From: Brevibacterium zhoupengii
Lineage (GTDB): Bacteria; Actinomycetota; Actinomycetes; Actinomycetales; Brevibacteriaceae
Length of the DNA: 64,000 nucleotides
NCBI RefSeq assembly: GCF_021117425.1
Contig: NZ_CP088298.1
Location: 1,550,001 to 1,614,000 of the forward strand
Direction: 5' to 3'
Below, in pieces: positions 8,036-18,600 of the stretch. How positions within the stretch are numbered: the first letter of the stretch is position 1; each line of letters starts with the position of its first letter. The translations under genes were made by a program, and so were the position numbers. Under the pieces are notes generated by a model, which had not been told where the DNA came from, searched no databases, and worked only from the letters and a program-made list of their open reading frames with translations.

Positions 8036-9493
8036 ATGTCGCAGACCCGACCTACCGCCGTCATCGTTCTGGCCGCTGGCCAAGGCACCCGTATGAAGTC
8101 GACCCTGCCGAAGGTCCTGCACCCGATCGGCGGTCGATCCCTGCTCCACCACTCCATCTCGGCGGCAGCAGGTGCCACCCCCGAGCACCTCGTCGTGGTT
8201 GTCCGGCACGAACGTGACCAGCTCGTCTCCCACCTCGAATCCCTGCCGATCAATTCGACGCAGACCGTTCTCATCGCCGATCAGGACGAGGTCCCCGGCA
8301 CCGGCCGCGCCACCGAATGCGCGCTGACCCAGCTGCCCGAGGACCTCTCCGGCACCGTGGTCGTGACCTACGGTGATGTGCCGCTGCTGACCGCGGACAC
8401 GATCAACAGCCTCGTCGAGGTCCACGAGTCCTCGCACAATGCCGTCACGGTCCTTTCCGCCGAGGTGGACGATCCCACCGGCTACGGACGCATAGTCCGC
8501 GACGCCTCCGGTGCGCTGCTGCGCATCGTCGAGCAGAAGGACGCCAGCGATGACCAGCGCAGCATCCGGGAGATCAACTCCGGCATCTACGCTTTCGACG
8601 CCGCGGCACTGCGGGACGGTCTGGCCTCACTGACCACAGACAATGCCCAGGGCGAGAAGTACCTCACCGACGTCATCGGATTCTCCCGCGACGCCGGACA
8701 CTCCGTTGCCGCCACGGCCACCCAGGATCTGTGGCAGGTCGAGGGTGCCAACGATCGCGTGCAGCTGGCCAACCTCGGCAAGGAACTCAACCGCCGCGTC
8801 TGCGAGAAGTGGATGCGCGCAGGAGTGTCCATCATCGATCCCGACACCACCTGGATCGACATGGATGTGTCTCTGGGCGAGGACGTCACCATCCTTCCCG
8901 GAGTTCAGCTCCTCGGCGCCACCGACATCGCCTCCGGTGCCGTCGTCGGCCCCGACTCGACGCTCAAGGACACCGAGGTGGGTGCCGGGGCACAGGTCGT
9001 GCGCACCCATTCGGAACTGGCCGTTGTGGGCCCCGGAGCCAAGGTCGGACCGTTCGCGTACCTGCGACCAGGGACCAACCTCGGCGAGGATGGGAAGATC
9101 GGCACCTTCGTGGAGACGAAGAACGCCGACATCGGACGGGGCGCGAAGGTGCCGCATCTGTCCTACGTCGGCGATGCCGAGATCGGTGAGGGCTCCAACA
9201 TCGGTGCCGCATCCGTCTTCGTCAACTACGACGGTGTCAACAAGCACCGCACCGTCGTCGGAAAGCACGCACGCATGGGCTCGGACAACATGTACGTCGC
9301 CCCTGTCACAGTAGGCGACGGCGCCTACTCCGGTGCGAGCACAACAGTGCGCAAAGATGTCCCTGCGGGAGCGCTTGCCATAACCGTGGCGCCACAGCGT
9401 AACCTGGAGGGCTGGGTCGTCAGCAACCGCCCCGGCACACCTGCAGCGCAGGCAGCCGAGGCCGCATCTGAAGGGGAACCGGCAAGTGAATGA
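8036..9493 (+). CDS. glmU: Bifunctional GlcNAc-1-P uridylyltransferase / GlcN-1-P acetyltransferase
   Basis: Makes UDP-GlcNAc for peptidoglycan. 485 aa. The N-terminal nucleotidyltransferase domain has LAAGQGTRMKSTLPKVLH at about residues 12-29. The C-terminal left-handed beta-helix is seen as hexapeptide repeats (for example VGPGAKVGPFAYLRPGT) with the acetyltransferase segment VNYDGVNKHRT. ATG 8036 is preferred over the frame opening at 7946, which lies inside the tRNA; GAAGGA (8022-8027) precedes it. It overlaps prs by 8 nt, a coupling seen in many actinobacteria. Confidence 0.97.
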   Translation: MSQTRPTAVIVLAAGQGTRMKSTLPKVLHPIGGRSLLHHSISAAAGATPEHLVVVVRHERDQLVSHLESLPINSTQTVLIADQDEVPGTGRATECALTQLPEDLSGTVVVTYGDVPLLTADTINSLVEVHESSHNAVTVLSAEVDDPTGYGRIVRDASGALLRIVEQKDASDDQRSIREINSGIYAFDAAALRDGLASLTTDNAQGEKYLTDVIGFSRDAGHSVAATATQDLWQVEGANDRVQLANLGKELNRRVCEKWMRAGVSIIDPDTTWIDMDVSLGEDVTILPGVQLLGATDIASGAVVGPDSTLKDTEVGAGAQVVRTHSELAVVGPGAKVGPFAYLRPGTNLGEDGKIGTFVETKNADIGRGAKVPHLSYVGDAEIGEGSNIGAASVFVNYDGVNKHRTVVGKHARMGSDNMYVAPVTVGDGAYSGASTTVRKDVPAGALAITVAPQRNLEGWVVSNRPGTPAAQAAEAASEGEPASE

Positions 9494-10457
9494 AATAACG
9501 ACGGCGGGCGAAAAGAAGCTCGTCCTGGTCAGCGGGCGCGCGAACAATGAGCTCGCTGAGCAAGTCGCAGAGAACCTGGGGACGGAACTTCTCCCCACTG
9601 ACATTTACAACTTTGCCAATGGAGAGATCTACGTCCGGTTCTCCGAATCGGTCCGCGGCACTGACGTCTTCGTCCTGCAGTCGCACAGTGCACCGATCAA
9701 CGAATGGCTGATGGAACAGCTCATCATGGTCGACGCACTCAAACGCGCATCCGCCAAACGAATCACGGTCATCGCACCGTTCTTCCCCTACGCCCGCCAG
9801 GACAAGAAGCACCGCGGCCGTGAGCCGATCTCGGCTCGTCTCGTCGCCGACCTGTACAAGACGGCCGGTGCCGACCGCATCATCACCGTGGACCTGCACA
9901 CCGCGCAGATCCAGGGTTACTTCGACGGACCGGTCGACCACCTCATCGCGATGCCGATCCTCGCCGGCTACGTCAAGGACAAGTACCCGACCGACCTCGC
10001 TGTCGTCTCACCCGACGCCGGCCGCATCAAGGTCGCCGAGAACTGGTCGAACTCGCTGGGTGGAGTGCCGCTGGCATTCATCCACAAGACTCGCGACATC
10101 ACTCGTCCGAACGAGACCAAGGCCAACCGCGTCGTCGGTGAGGTCGAGGGCCGCACCTGCGTCCTCGTCGATGACATGATCGACACGGGCGGAACCATCG
10201 TCCAGGCTGCCGATGCCTGCATGGCCGCCGGCGCCACCGGAGTCATCGTGGTCTCGACGCACGCAGTGTTCTCCGGCCCGGCCGTCGAGCGCCTGTCGAA
10301 CTCCGTGGCACAGGAAGTCATCGTCACGAACACACTGCCGCTGACCGAGGACAAGATGTTCGACAAGCTCACCGTGCTCTCGATCGCTCCGCTGATCGCC
10401 CGCGCCGTGCACGAGGTCTTCGAAGACGGATCGGTGACCAGCCTCTTCGAGGTCTGA
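9486..10457 (+). CDS. prs: Ribose-phosphate pyrophosphokinase
   Basis: Makes PRPP from ribose-5-phosphate and ATP for purine, pyrimidine, His, Trp and NAD synthesis. 323 aa. Signatures are the ATP region FANGEIYVRFSESVRG, RQDKKHRGREPISARLVA, DLHTAQIQGYF and the PRPP loop VLVDDMIDTGGTI at about residues 226-238. The GTG start lies within the 3' end of glmU (8-nt overlap). The unit ends at a strong hairpin. Confidence 0.97.
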   Translation: MNEITTAGEKKLVLVSGRANNELAEQVAENLGTELLPTDIYNFANGEIYVRFSESVRGTDVFVLQSHSAPINEWLMEQLIMVDALKRASAKRITVIAPFFPYARQDKKHRGREPISARLVADLYKTAGADRIITVDLHTAQIQGYFDGPVDHLIAMPILAGYVKDKYPTDLAVVSPDAGRIKVAENWSNSLGGVPLAFIHKTRDITRPNETKANRVVGEVEGRTCVLVDDMIDTGGTIVQAADACMAAGATGVIVVSTHAVFSGPAVERLSNSVAQEVIVTNTLPLTEDKMFDKLTVLSIAPLIARAVHEVFEDGSVTSLFEV

Positions 10458-10487
10458 GACACTTTCTGCCGACGTTTCATCCGAATC

Positions 10488-10519
10488 GAACCCCGAGCCG
10501 ATCTTTCGGCTCGGGGTTC
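10488..10519 (+). terminator. Rho-independent terminator of glmU-prs
   Basis: A perfect 14-bp stem (10488-10501 with 10506-10519), loop TCTT, followed by a short T-containing tail. Confidence 0.8.
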
Positions 10520-10578
10520 GTTCTGCCTCGGGCGGTTCCCTCTACACTGGAGACAACAGAGTGAAGGGAACCGTGACG

Positions 10579-11598
10579 ATGTCGTCCCACGATTACAATC
10601 GGTACCGAGTCAGCGTCTCCGGCGGCGAGCTGTCCGTCGGCGTCTGGGAGCCGGTGGCCTTCGGGCCCGGCCGCGTCCCCACCGTGTGCGTCATCCACGG
10701 CATCACCTCGAACCATCTGTTCTTCGCCGGTCTGGTCTCAGCACTGCCCGGGGTGCGCATCATCGGCCCCGACCTGCGAGGACGCGCCGATTCTCGCCTG
10801 CTGGGCCCACCCTTCGGGATGAAGGCCCATGCCGAAGACGTTCTCACCGCCATCGATACCTTCGCCGAACCCGGACCGGTCACGCTGGTCGGACATTCCA
10901 TGGGCGGGTTCGTCGCCATGACCCTGGCCGGGATGGGCGCCGGGGTCGATTCCGACGCCGAGGTGGCCGACCGTTTCCGTGGACCTGTCCTCATCGACGG
11001 GGGACTCCCGCTGTCCGTGCCGGAGCCAGGCAGCGGCAGCGGCTCGCAAGCGCTCGATGATCTCTACGACCAGGACCTGGACACCGATGATCTCATCGCC
11101 CCGGTCCTCGGTCCGGCCGCCGAGCGGCTGTCGATGTCCTTCGGCTCGGTCGAGGAGTACCTTGCCTTCTTCGCCGCGCACCCGGCGTTCGTCGACGGCC
11201 TCGACACCGTGGCCACGGAGAGCTTCGTCTACGACCTTGCGGCCAAGGACGATCACAGCTTCCAACCCTCCACTCCTGTCGAGGCGATGCAGGCCGATTT
11301 CGCCGACATGTACTCCGGGGGTGCCTACCGCAACTCCCTGGCGGCGGTGATGAGCAGCCAGCGGCGCCAGGCCGATGTGACGTTCCTCTTCGCCGAACGT
11401 GACCTCGTCGCTTCCGAACCAGGGCTCTACCCGCCTGAACTCGTGGCTTCCTACCAGCAGCGGTGGGAGGAGATGACCGTCGTCGACGTACCGGGTACGA
11501 ACCATTACGACATCCTGCTCACCGAGACCGCCATCGATGCCTGCGCGAAGGCGGTGGTGGCCCGACTTGGTGCCATCGGCGACGGTGAACTAGAATGA
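10579..11598 (+). CDS. Alpha/beta-hydrolase fold protein
   Basis: 339 aa. The nucleophile elbow GHSMGG follows an oxyanion region VIHGITSNH, and a late catalytic His is likely in GTNHYDILL. There is a lid-like insertion in the middle. ATG 10579 is preferred to GTG 10561 and GTG 10573 because AAGGGA (10564-10569) is best spaced for it. The substrate cannot be predicted; such genes are annotated variously as esterase, epoxide hydrolase or haloperoxidase. The rplY promoter lies inside its 3' end. Confidence 0.85.
   Translation: MSSHDYNRYRVSVSGGELSVGVWEPVAFGPGRVPTVCVIHGITSNHLFFAGLVSALPGVRIIGPDLRGRADSRLLGPPFGMKAHAEDVLTAIDTFAEPGPVTLVGHSMGGFVAMTLAGMGAGVDSDAEVADRFRGPVLIDGGLPLSVPEPGSGSGSQALDDLYDQDLDTDDLIAPVLGPAAERLSMSFGSVEEYLAFFAAHPAFVDGLDTVATESFVYDLAAKDDHSFQPSTPVEAMQADFADMYSGGAYRNSLAAVMSSQRRQADVTFLFAERDLVASEPGLYPPELVASYQQRWEEMTVVDVPGTNHYDILLTETAIDACAKAVVARLGAIGDGELE
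11567..11596 (+). promoter_or_regulatory. Promoter of rplY
   Basis: TTGGTG (11567-11572), 18-bp spacer, TAGAAT (11591-11596), overlapping the end of the hydrolase gene. It predicts a 5' leader of roughly 155 nt before rplY. Confidence 0.5.
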
Positions 11599-11602
11599 TG
11601 GG

Positions 11603-11758
11603 GTTGCCTCGGCGAGGGAAACACATGTTTCCGTTATCGACGCGGTCCTGACCCACAACGCTGACCGGCCCATTTCGGCCGAATTGAGCAGCGACAGTGC
11701 GGTTGAAGGCTGTTTCGCCGTGGTGCTGGCAAGATAAGGACACCACGAAGGAGAGAAA
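11603..11758 (+). other. Long structured 5' leader of rplY
   Basis: About 155 nt without a credible ORF. It holds the hairpin CCTC-GGC-GAGG, the near-palindrome GGAAACA-CA-TGTTTCC (11617-11632) and GGCC-CATTTC-GGCC, then AAGGAGAG before the ATG. An autogenous leader for the ribosomal protein is conceivable but not demonstrated. Confidence 0.35.
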
Positions 11759-12394
11759 ATGGCTGACTTCAAACTCATCGCCGAACCCCGCAATGAATTC
11801 GGCAAGGGCGCTGCCCGCCGGACCCGCCGCGCAGGACGTATCCCCGCAGTCGTCTATGGACACGGCGGAGACCCTGTGCACATCTCAGTTGACGGCCACG
11901 CCACAATGATGGCCCTCAAGCACGCCAACGCTCTGTTCGAGATCGAAAGCACCGACGGTGCCAAGAACGTTCTCGCCATTGCCCGCGACGTGCAGACCGA
12001 CGCTGTCACACGTGAGATCGAGCACCTTGACCTCATCATCGTCAAGCGCGGCGAAAAGGTCGAGGTCGACGTTCCCGTTCACATCATCGGCGAATCCGCA
12101 CCGGGCACCATGGTGCAGCAGGAAGAGTCGACCATCCTCATCAAGGCCGACGCCACCAAGCTCCCTGAGTACATCGAGGTCACCGTCGACGGCCGCGCCG
12201 CCGGTGAGCACGTTCTGGCCGGACAGGTCGCACTGGATTCGGGCATCGAACTCGCCGCCGATCCTGAGCTGCTCGTCGTCAACGTCTCGGAAGAGGCTGA
12301 GATGGACACCGAGTCGGATGCAGAAGAGACCGCCGAAGAGTCGACCGAGGAAGCTGCAGAGGGTGCAGAAGAGGAGAAGACCGAGGACGAGTGA
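11759..12394 (+). CDS. rplY: 50S ribosomal protein L25 / general stress protein Ctc
   Basis: 211 aa. Binds 5S rRNA in the central protuberance. The N-terminal L25 domain has KGAARRTRRAGRIPAVVYG, followed by the TL5-type C-terminal domain and a very acidic tail of about 35 residues (Glu, Ala, Thr, Asp) common in actinobacterial L25. AAGGAGAG lies 5 nt before the ATG. rplY followed by pth is a conserved order. Confidence 0.95.
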   Translation: MADFKLIAEPRNEFGKGAARRTRRAGRIPAVVYGHGGDPVHISVDGHATMMALKHANALFEIESTDGAKNVLAIARDVQTDAVTREIEHLDLIIVKRGEKVEVDVPVHIIGESAPGTMVQQEESTILIKADATKLPEYIEVTVDGRAAGEHVLAGQVALDSGIELAADPELLVVNVSEEAEMDTESDAEETAEESTEEAAEGAEEEKTEDE

Positions 12395-12442
12395 CCTCGG
12401 CTTCTGCGAATGCGCCAGCATTCTGGGCGCAGCCTGAGCTAT

Positions 12443-12481
12443 GAATTCGGTGGGTCGTTGACGAAACGGCCCACCGAATTC
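12443..12481 (+). terminator. Terminator after rplY
   Basis: GAATTCGGTGGG (12443-12454) pairs perfectly with CCCACCGAATTC (12470-12481). The loop can fold further (CGTT/AACG), and GTTTCG follows. Confidence 0.75.
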
Positions 12482-12584
12482 GTTTCGCGCACACAGAACA
12501 GATCGCAGACACGGAACAAGCAGAGACGCCTGAACATTCAGGCGACCTCGATGGGCAATGACACAGTACGAGCAAAGGACGACG

Positions 12585-13184
12585 ATGACGAACGAAGCGT
12601 GGCTGGTCTTCGGCTTGGGCAATCCCGGCCCCAAATACGAAACGACGAGACACAATGTCGGGCAGATGGTCATCGCCGAACTCGCACACCGCATCGGAGT
12701 CAACCTCACCCGCACGAAGCTGCGCGCCAACGTCGGCACGTCCCGACTGCCGACAGGGTCAGTCCCCGGCGTTCCCGGACCGCGAGTGGTGCTGGCCACC
12801 TCCACGGGCTATATGAACGAATCGGGCGGGCCGGTCAGGCAGCTCGCCGACTTCTACTCGATCGACACCGACCGGATCATCGCCGTCCACGATGATGTCG
12901 ACATCCCCTACGACACGATCAAAGCCAAGGTCGGCGGGGGAGAGGGCGGACACAACGGACTGCGATCAATGACCTCGGCGCTGGGGACGAAGAACTACCC
13001 GCGAATCCGCGCCGGAGTCGGACGACCTCTGGGTCGCCAGGACACCGCCGACTATGTGCTCAAGCCCTTCTCCAAGGACGAACGTGCAACACTGCCGATC
13101 TTCATCTCGGACATCGCCGACGCCGTGGAGATGTACATCGTCGAGGGACTCGAGAAGGTCCAACTCAAATACCACTCGAAATGA
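12585..13184 (+). CDS. pth: Peptidyl-tRNA hydrolase
   Basis: Recycles peptidyl-tRNA that drops off ribosomes. 199 aa from ATG 12585, preceded by AAAGGA; the ATG at 12558 would add a 9-residue N-terminus absent from the family. The catalytic Asn13 and His23 are in GLGNPGPKYETTRHNVG and the catalytic Asp is in VHDDVDIP. GGGEGGHNGLRS is the conserved substrate-binding loop. It is convergent with the rhomboid gene, only 9 nt away. Confidence 0.96.
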   Translation: MTNEAWLVFGLGNPGPKYETTRHNVGQMVIAELAHRIGVNLTRTKLRANVGTSRLPTGSVPGVPGPRVVLATSTGYMNESGGPVRQLADFYSIDTDRIIAVHDDVDIPYDTIKAKVGGGEGGHNGLRSMTSALGTKNYPRIRAGVGRPLGRQDTADYVLKPFSKDERATLPIFISDIADAVEMYIVEGLEKVQLKYHSK

Positions 13185-13193
13185 CGGTGACGG

Positions 13194-13946
13194 TCACTGC
13201 TGGGCAGTCGGTGTCTTCCCTGAAGTGCCACCCTGACGTTTGCGGTGGATGATCCAGGCGGCGAAGACGCCGCCGACGAAGCCGAAGAGATGACCCTGCC
13301 AGGAGATCCCATTGGTCTGGGGCAGCATCCCGAAGATCATCGAGGCCCCGAAGGTGATGAAGACGAAGAAGCCGATAGCGAAGTAGACGATCTTGCGGAG
13401 CATGTCGTCGGTGAACCAGGTCCGCACCGCCAGGTATCCGAAGAACCCGAACACGATGCCCGAGGCACCGACGATGTGCTGCCCGACCGGCAGAGTCGTC
13501 AGCCAGGCGCCGAGGCCGGAGACCACCGCCGTGATGGCGGTGACGAGCCAGAATCGACGTTGGCCTTCAACGGCGATGCACAGGCCGAGGATGAGGAACG
13601 GGAACGTATTGGCCGTGAGGTGCCCGAATCCCGAATGCAGCAGGGGAGAGGTCACCACTCCGTAGAGCGACAGCGGGTTCCAAGACTGCAGGCTGAGCAT
13701 GTCGAGATCAGCAGGCAGGATGGTGTCGACGATCTCAATCACCCACATGAGCGCCAAAAGGACGACGACGGGGACGAAGCGCGACAGCTTGTGATCGCGG
13801 GTCACGGTTGTGCGCAGATTGGCGACCTTGGGCGGTCCTGCCGGTGTGTGGCCGCCTGACCTGGGGGAATCGGAGGCGGTTGAATCATTGCCGAAGATGA
13901 ACTGGGATTCTGCGGAGGTGAAGCGAGGGGACTGGTCGGAACTCAT
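13194..13946 (-). CDS. Rhomboid-family intramembrane serine protease
   Basis: 250 aa with a polar N-terminal segment of about 55 residues and six predicted membrane helices. The catalytic dyad is visible: Ser162 in GASGIVFG and His219 in WQGHLFGF. HSGFGHLTAN (residues 104-113) is the conserved oxyanion-side motif. Cleaves substrates within the membrane. The natural substrate is unknown, and the neighbours give no hint. Confidence 0.9.
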   Translation of the reverse strand: MSSDQSPRFTSAESQFIFGNDSTASDSPRSGGHTPAGPPKVANLRTTVTRDHKLSRFVPVVVLLALMWVIEIVDTILPADLDMLSLQSWNPLSLYGVVTSPLLHSGFGHLTANTFPFLILGLCIAVEGQRRFWLVTAITAVVSGLGAWLTTLPVGQHIVGASGIVFGFFGYLAVRTWFTDDMLRKIVYFAIGFFVFITFGASMIFGMLPQTNGISWQGHLFGFVGGVFAAWIIHRKRQGGTSGKTPTAQQ

Positions 13947-14052
13947 GTCTCAATTGTGAGTGATGAAGCTTGGAGAACGCCGAAGAACCGGGGCACAGAG
14001 ACAATCGTGTCCGTTCCGTTAGGCCCGTTACAGTCTTGAGATCTCGGGGATT

Positions 14053-15513
14053 TCACTCCACCGATGTGCTGCCGATCGCCTCCTTGTTCTCATCCAGAGC
14101 CTCGACGACGATCCGAGAACCGGTGGGGGAGACATCGGCAGCGGTCTCGAAGCCTTCTCGATCGACGACCGCGGTCTCTGTCAGCTGTTCCTCGCTGTCA
14201 CCGCTGAGGATGCGCCAGGACTCGACCTCGGTCGCTCCGTTCCAGCTCATATGCACGCGCGTGATGCCCTCGCCTGGTTCGGACTTCGTCGCAGTCGGCG
14301 GGGCCGAGGGGGTCGCCTGCCAGTCGAAGCGGTAGGCCCGATAGTTCGAGCCGCCTGTGAATGTTGCGTCGTAGAGCAGCTTGCCATCGTTGGTGAACTC
14401 TGAGAAGTGCGGTTCTGAACCCCATCCGATGAGCACGTTGCCATTGTCCAACTCCTGGAAATTGCCCTGACTTCCCGATGAACGATCATCAGGAGCCGGG
14501 TACTCGGTGACGACCGTGGCCTTCTTCGCCTCTTCATCCACGTCGAGACGCAGCCCTCGAGAATCGCCGAGGCGGGGCGCGGCCTGATTGTCGAAGAGAG
14601 TGATCATGCCGTCATCACGGCGTTGCGCATCGTGTTGCCAGGCGAAGGTCGCGCCCTCGCCCATCTCGAAGTCACTGGCGGATCCGCCCAGCACCCAATG
14701 CAGGTCAGCGTTTCTGCGATCGAGCTGATAGATCGCATGCGTGTTGCGGGCAGAGACGAGCAGAGACTTCCCATCGTCGTCGATGGAGACCGAGTTCAGA
14801 TGAATGTAGTCGAAAGGTTCCTCCTCGGTGCCTTCGCCGTCCTTGAGCTTCGACTCCGTCTGCTCGACGGGAACGTCATCAAGAGTCCGCCATTCCACCA
14901 CGGGTTCACCGGTGGCGATGTCGACCTCCTGGACGACTCCCTCCCAAACCCAGCCGTCCTTCGCACCTCCCACAGAGCTGAGATCCGTCTGAGTTTTGAT
15001 ATAGGACAGGAGGAGCATCGTGTCGTCGTCGGTGATCGTCGTCTCGTGCAGATCCGAGGTCTTGTGGGCCAGGTCCCCGCCCATGCCGACCCGGGCGATC
15101 TCGTTGTAGCTGTCATCGAGCATGACGACCTCGCCGGCTGTTTCCGGGGTCTGCGCCAGACCTTCCCACCAGGTGAGGACTGGTTCGTCCTGGTACTCCT
15201 GGACCCGCAGGTCCCACATCTGTCCCGAGCCCTGCCGCGCCCAGACCGGTTGTCCGGCCGAGTCGAGGATGAGTCCGCCGACCCATGACTCCTCGTCAGC
15301 GGCGGTCTGCCCCTTAGGGCCGAGGAACGTCTTGAGGTCCTTCTCCTCCTCCGGCGGGGCAGAGCTGACGTTGAAGTCGAACTTCGGCGGATTGAGATCG
15401 GGTCTGCTGTGAAAATCCCAACGTTCGGCTTGGGGAACTTCTTCTCCAGCAGTGCATCCTGACAGGAGCAGCGTCGCGGCCGCCACAGATGCGAACAGAG
15501 CGCGGTAAGACAT
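14053..15513 (-). CDS. Arylsulfotransferase (ASST)-like lipoprotein
   Basis: 486 aa from the ATG at 15513; the frame opens at 15588 but only the internal start gives a proper signal peptide with lipobox LLSGC, so the protein should be anchored outside the membrane. The body has repeated WD/HxxD-type beta-propeller motifs (DLHETTITDD, HLNSVSIDDDGKSLLVS, WQHDAQRRDDG) as in the arylsulfotransferase_2 family. A C-terminal Ig-like domain of about 90 residues follows a Pro/Ser-rich linker. Whether it transfers sulfate is not known. Confidence 0.8.
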   Translation of the reverse strand: MSYRALFASVAAATLLLSGCTAGEEVPQAERWDFHSRPDLNPPKFDFNVSSAPPEEEKDLKTFLGPKGQTAADEESWVGGLILDSAGQPVWARQGSGQMWDLRVQEYQDEPVLTWWEGLAQTPETAGEVVMLDDSYNEIARVGMGGDLAHKTSDLHETTITDDDTMLLLSYIKTQTDLSSVGGAKDGWVWEGVVQEVDIATGEPVVEWRTLDDVPVEQTESKLKDGEGTEEEPFDYIHLNSVSIDDDGKSLLVSARNTHAIYQLDRRNADLHWVLGGSASDFEMGEGATFAWQHDAQRRDDGMITLFDNQAAPRLGDSRGLRLDVDEEAKKATVVTEYPAPDDRSSGSQGNFQELDNGNVLIGWGSEPHFSEFTNDGKLLYDATFTGGSNYRAYRFDWQATPSAPPTATKSEPGEGITRVHMSWNGATEVESWRILSGDSEEQLTETAVVDREGFETAADVSPTGSRIVVEALDENKEAIGSTSVE

Positions 15514-15587
15514 AGTCTCATCTTCACACGTTCGTGCGTGCAGAGGGCGAAACGGTCGCTGTCGTTTCTCGTGTCCGGCCCGTGGCA

Positions 15588-15602
15588 TAGAATTGCATGG
15601 TG
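15588..15602 (+). promoter_or_regulatory. -10 element at the mfd start
   Basis: TAGAAT (15588-15593) lies 3 nt before ATG 15597 but exactly 6 nt before the in-frame GTG at 15600. If the transcript is leaderless, as for other genes here, it would begin at GTG 15600 and the annotated ATG would be promoter DNA. Confidence 0.4.
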
Positions 15603-18600
15603 CTCAACGGACTCGATCTCACACGCCAGAACCCCACCATCACTGACCTCGTCTCAGCGTTCAACGACCCGGAGACCACCGGTGGGACGATCGATGCGAT
15701 CAGGGGACTGTGGCCATCGATCCTGCGCCGCACGCTCGTGTCCGGCGATTCCGATTCGACCACCTCGGCGCCGCAGCTCATCGTCACGGCCACCACCCGT
15801 GAGGCCGAGGACCTGGCCCGGTCACTGGCTGACTGGGTGGCCGAAGATTCGATCGCGATCTTCCCCAGCTGGGAGACCCTCCCTCACGAGAAGCTCTCAC
15901 CCCGGTCCGACACCGTCGGGCAGCGCCTGCAGATTCTGCACCGCCTGGCCCACCCCAGCCCGGACCGACACCTGGCCTTCATCATCGCCCCGGTCCGCGC
16001 CTTCCTGCAGCCCTTGGTCAAGGGACTCGGCGACATCGAGCCGGTGGAACTGGCCGTCGGTGACGAATACGAGATCGACCAGCTCTCCCAGCGACTGACT
16101 GAACTGGCCTACTCACGTGTGGACATGGTCTCCCGCCGAGGTGAGTTCGCAGTTCGTGGCGGCATCGTCGACATCTTCCCACCGACGGACAAACATGCCC
16201 TGCGCATCGAATTCTTCGGTGACGAGATCGACGAGATCCGCGAGTTCTCCGTCAGCGATCAGAGATCCATTCCCGCTGAGGCGGACGCTTCGCCCCTGAC
16301 CCTCTCGGCACCGCCCTGCCGTGAACTCCTGCTCACCGACTCTATCCGAGAACGCGCAGCCGCGTTGTCACAGACGCTGCCGGCTGCCTCGGACATGCTC
16401 GACAAGATCGCCGGCGGAGTCGCCGTCGAAGGCATGGAATCGCTGTCTGCCGTATTGGCCGATGGCATGGAGCCGATCATCGCTCTGCTGCCCGCAGCCA
16501 CGAAGATCATCATCACCGAACCCGAACGAGTCCACGCCAGGGCCGCCGACCTCGTCGTGACGACGAACGAATTCCTTGAGGCCGCATGGTCCGGGGCGGC
16601 AGCCGGCGGCGAATCCCCGATCGATCTGTCCGCAGCGACATTCCGGACGATGGAGGAGATGGAGGAAGGCGCTCGCCTCATCGGTCTGGCCTGGTGGGAG
16701 CTCGGCGGCTTCTCCACCGATGAAGAACTCGTCTCACCCACCCAGAACCTGTTCCCCGTCCCGGCTCGGGCACCTCGAGGATATGCCGGCGACGTCGAAG
16801 CGATCCTCACCGACGTCAAGGGACTCATCCACGACAAGTGGCGCATCCTCGTCCTCACCGAAGGCCAGGGACCGGGCCAGCGCATGGTCGAGGTGTTCTC
16901 GGAAGCCGGAGTACCGGCGACCTTCGTCGATGACCCGAATGACCTCGCCGAGGCCCTGGTCACCGTCACCACCGCCGCGCCGTTCGGCGGGTTCGTCTTC
17001 GACGACCTCAAACTGGCCGTCCTCACCGAAGCCGATGTGCTCGGACGCGCCGCCGCCACCTCGACGAGGGACATGCGCCGCCTGCCCACTCGACGCAAAC
17101 GCAACCAGGTGGACCCACTCAACCTGGCGCCCGGGGACTACGTGGTCCACGACCAGCACGGTGTCGGCAAATTCGTTGAGATGACGCAGCGGACGACGGG
17201 CAAGGGCCCGAACAAGCACACACGCGAATACCTCATCCTCGAATACGCCCCGGCCAAGCGTGGACAGCCCGGCGACCGCCTGTACGTACCCAGCGACGCA
17301 CTCGACCAGGTCAGCCGGTACGTGGGCGGGGAAAGCCCGAGCCTGAACAAGATGGGCGGTGCCGACTGGTCGACGACGAAGGCCAAGGCCAGGAAGGCGG
17401 TCAAGGAGATCGCGGGCGAACTCGTCCGCCTCTACTCCGCTCGCCAGGCCACGGTCGGCCACACATTCGGACCCGACACCCCGTGGCAGCGTGAACTCGA
17501 GGACGCCTTCCACTATGTGGAGACCGCCGATCAGCTCACGACCATCGACGAGGTCAAGGGTGATATGGAGAAGTCGGTCCCCATGGACCGTCTGATCTGC
17601 GGCGACGTCGGCTATGGAAAGACTGAGATTGCAGTCCGTGCCGCGTTCAAGGCGATCCAGGACGGCAAACAGGTCGCCGTGCTCGTGCCCACGACGCTGC
17701 TTGTGCAGCAGCACTTGGAAACCTTCGCCGAGCGCTACTCGGGATTCCCCGTCACCGTCGGTGCGCTCTCGCGTTTCCAGACGAAGCAGGAGTCGGACAA
17801 AGTCGTCGAGGACCTGGCCGCAGGCAAACTCGATCTCGTCATCGGCACGCACAGGATCCTCAGCGGCGAGGTGCGGTTCAAGAGCCTTGGGCTGGTCATC
17901 ATCGACGAGGAGCAGCGCTTCGGCGTCGAACACAAGGAGACGCTCAAGGCGATGCGCACGAATGTCGATGTGCTCGCCATGTCCGCCACCCCGATCCCAC
18001 GCACACTGGAGATGGCGGTGACCGGCATCCGCGAGATGTCGACCTTGGCCACGCCCCCTGAAGAGCGTCACCCTGTCCTGACCTATGTGGGCAAGAAAGA
18101 AGACCAGCAGATCAAGGCCGCCGTCCGTCGTGAGCTCATGCGCGAAGGTCAGGTCTTCTACATCCACAACCGGGTCAAGGACATCGAGGCCGTGGCCGGC
18201 CACATCGCCGAACTCGTTCCTGAAGCGCGCATCGCCATTGCGCACGGAAAGATGAATGAGACCCGCCTGGAACAGGTGATCGTCGACTTCTGGGAGAAGA
18301 AGTTCGATGTGCTGGTGTGCACGACCATCGTCGAGACCGGAATCGACATCGCCAATGCGAACACCCTCATCATCGATCATGCCGATCGTTTCGGCCTCTC
18401 CCAGCTGCACCAGCTGCGCGGCCGCGTGGGTCGCGGCAGGGAACGTGCCTATGCCTACTTCCTCTACCCGGCTGACACTCAGCTGACAGAGACCGCCCAT
18501 GACCGGCTGACGACGTTGGCCGCTCACACCGAGCTCGGTGCCGGAATGCAGGTGGCCATGAAGGACCTCGAGATCCGCGGTGCGGGCAACCTCCTCGGAG

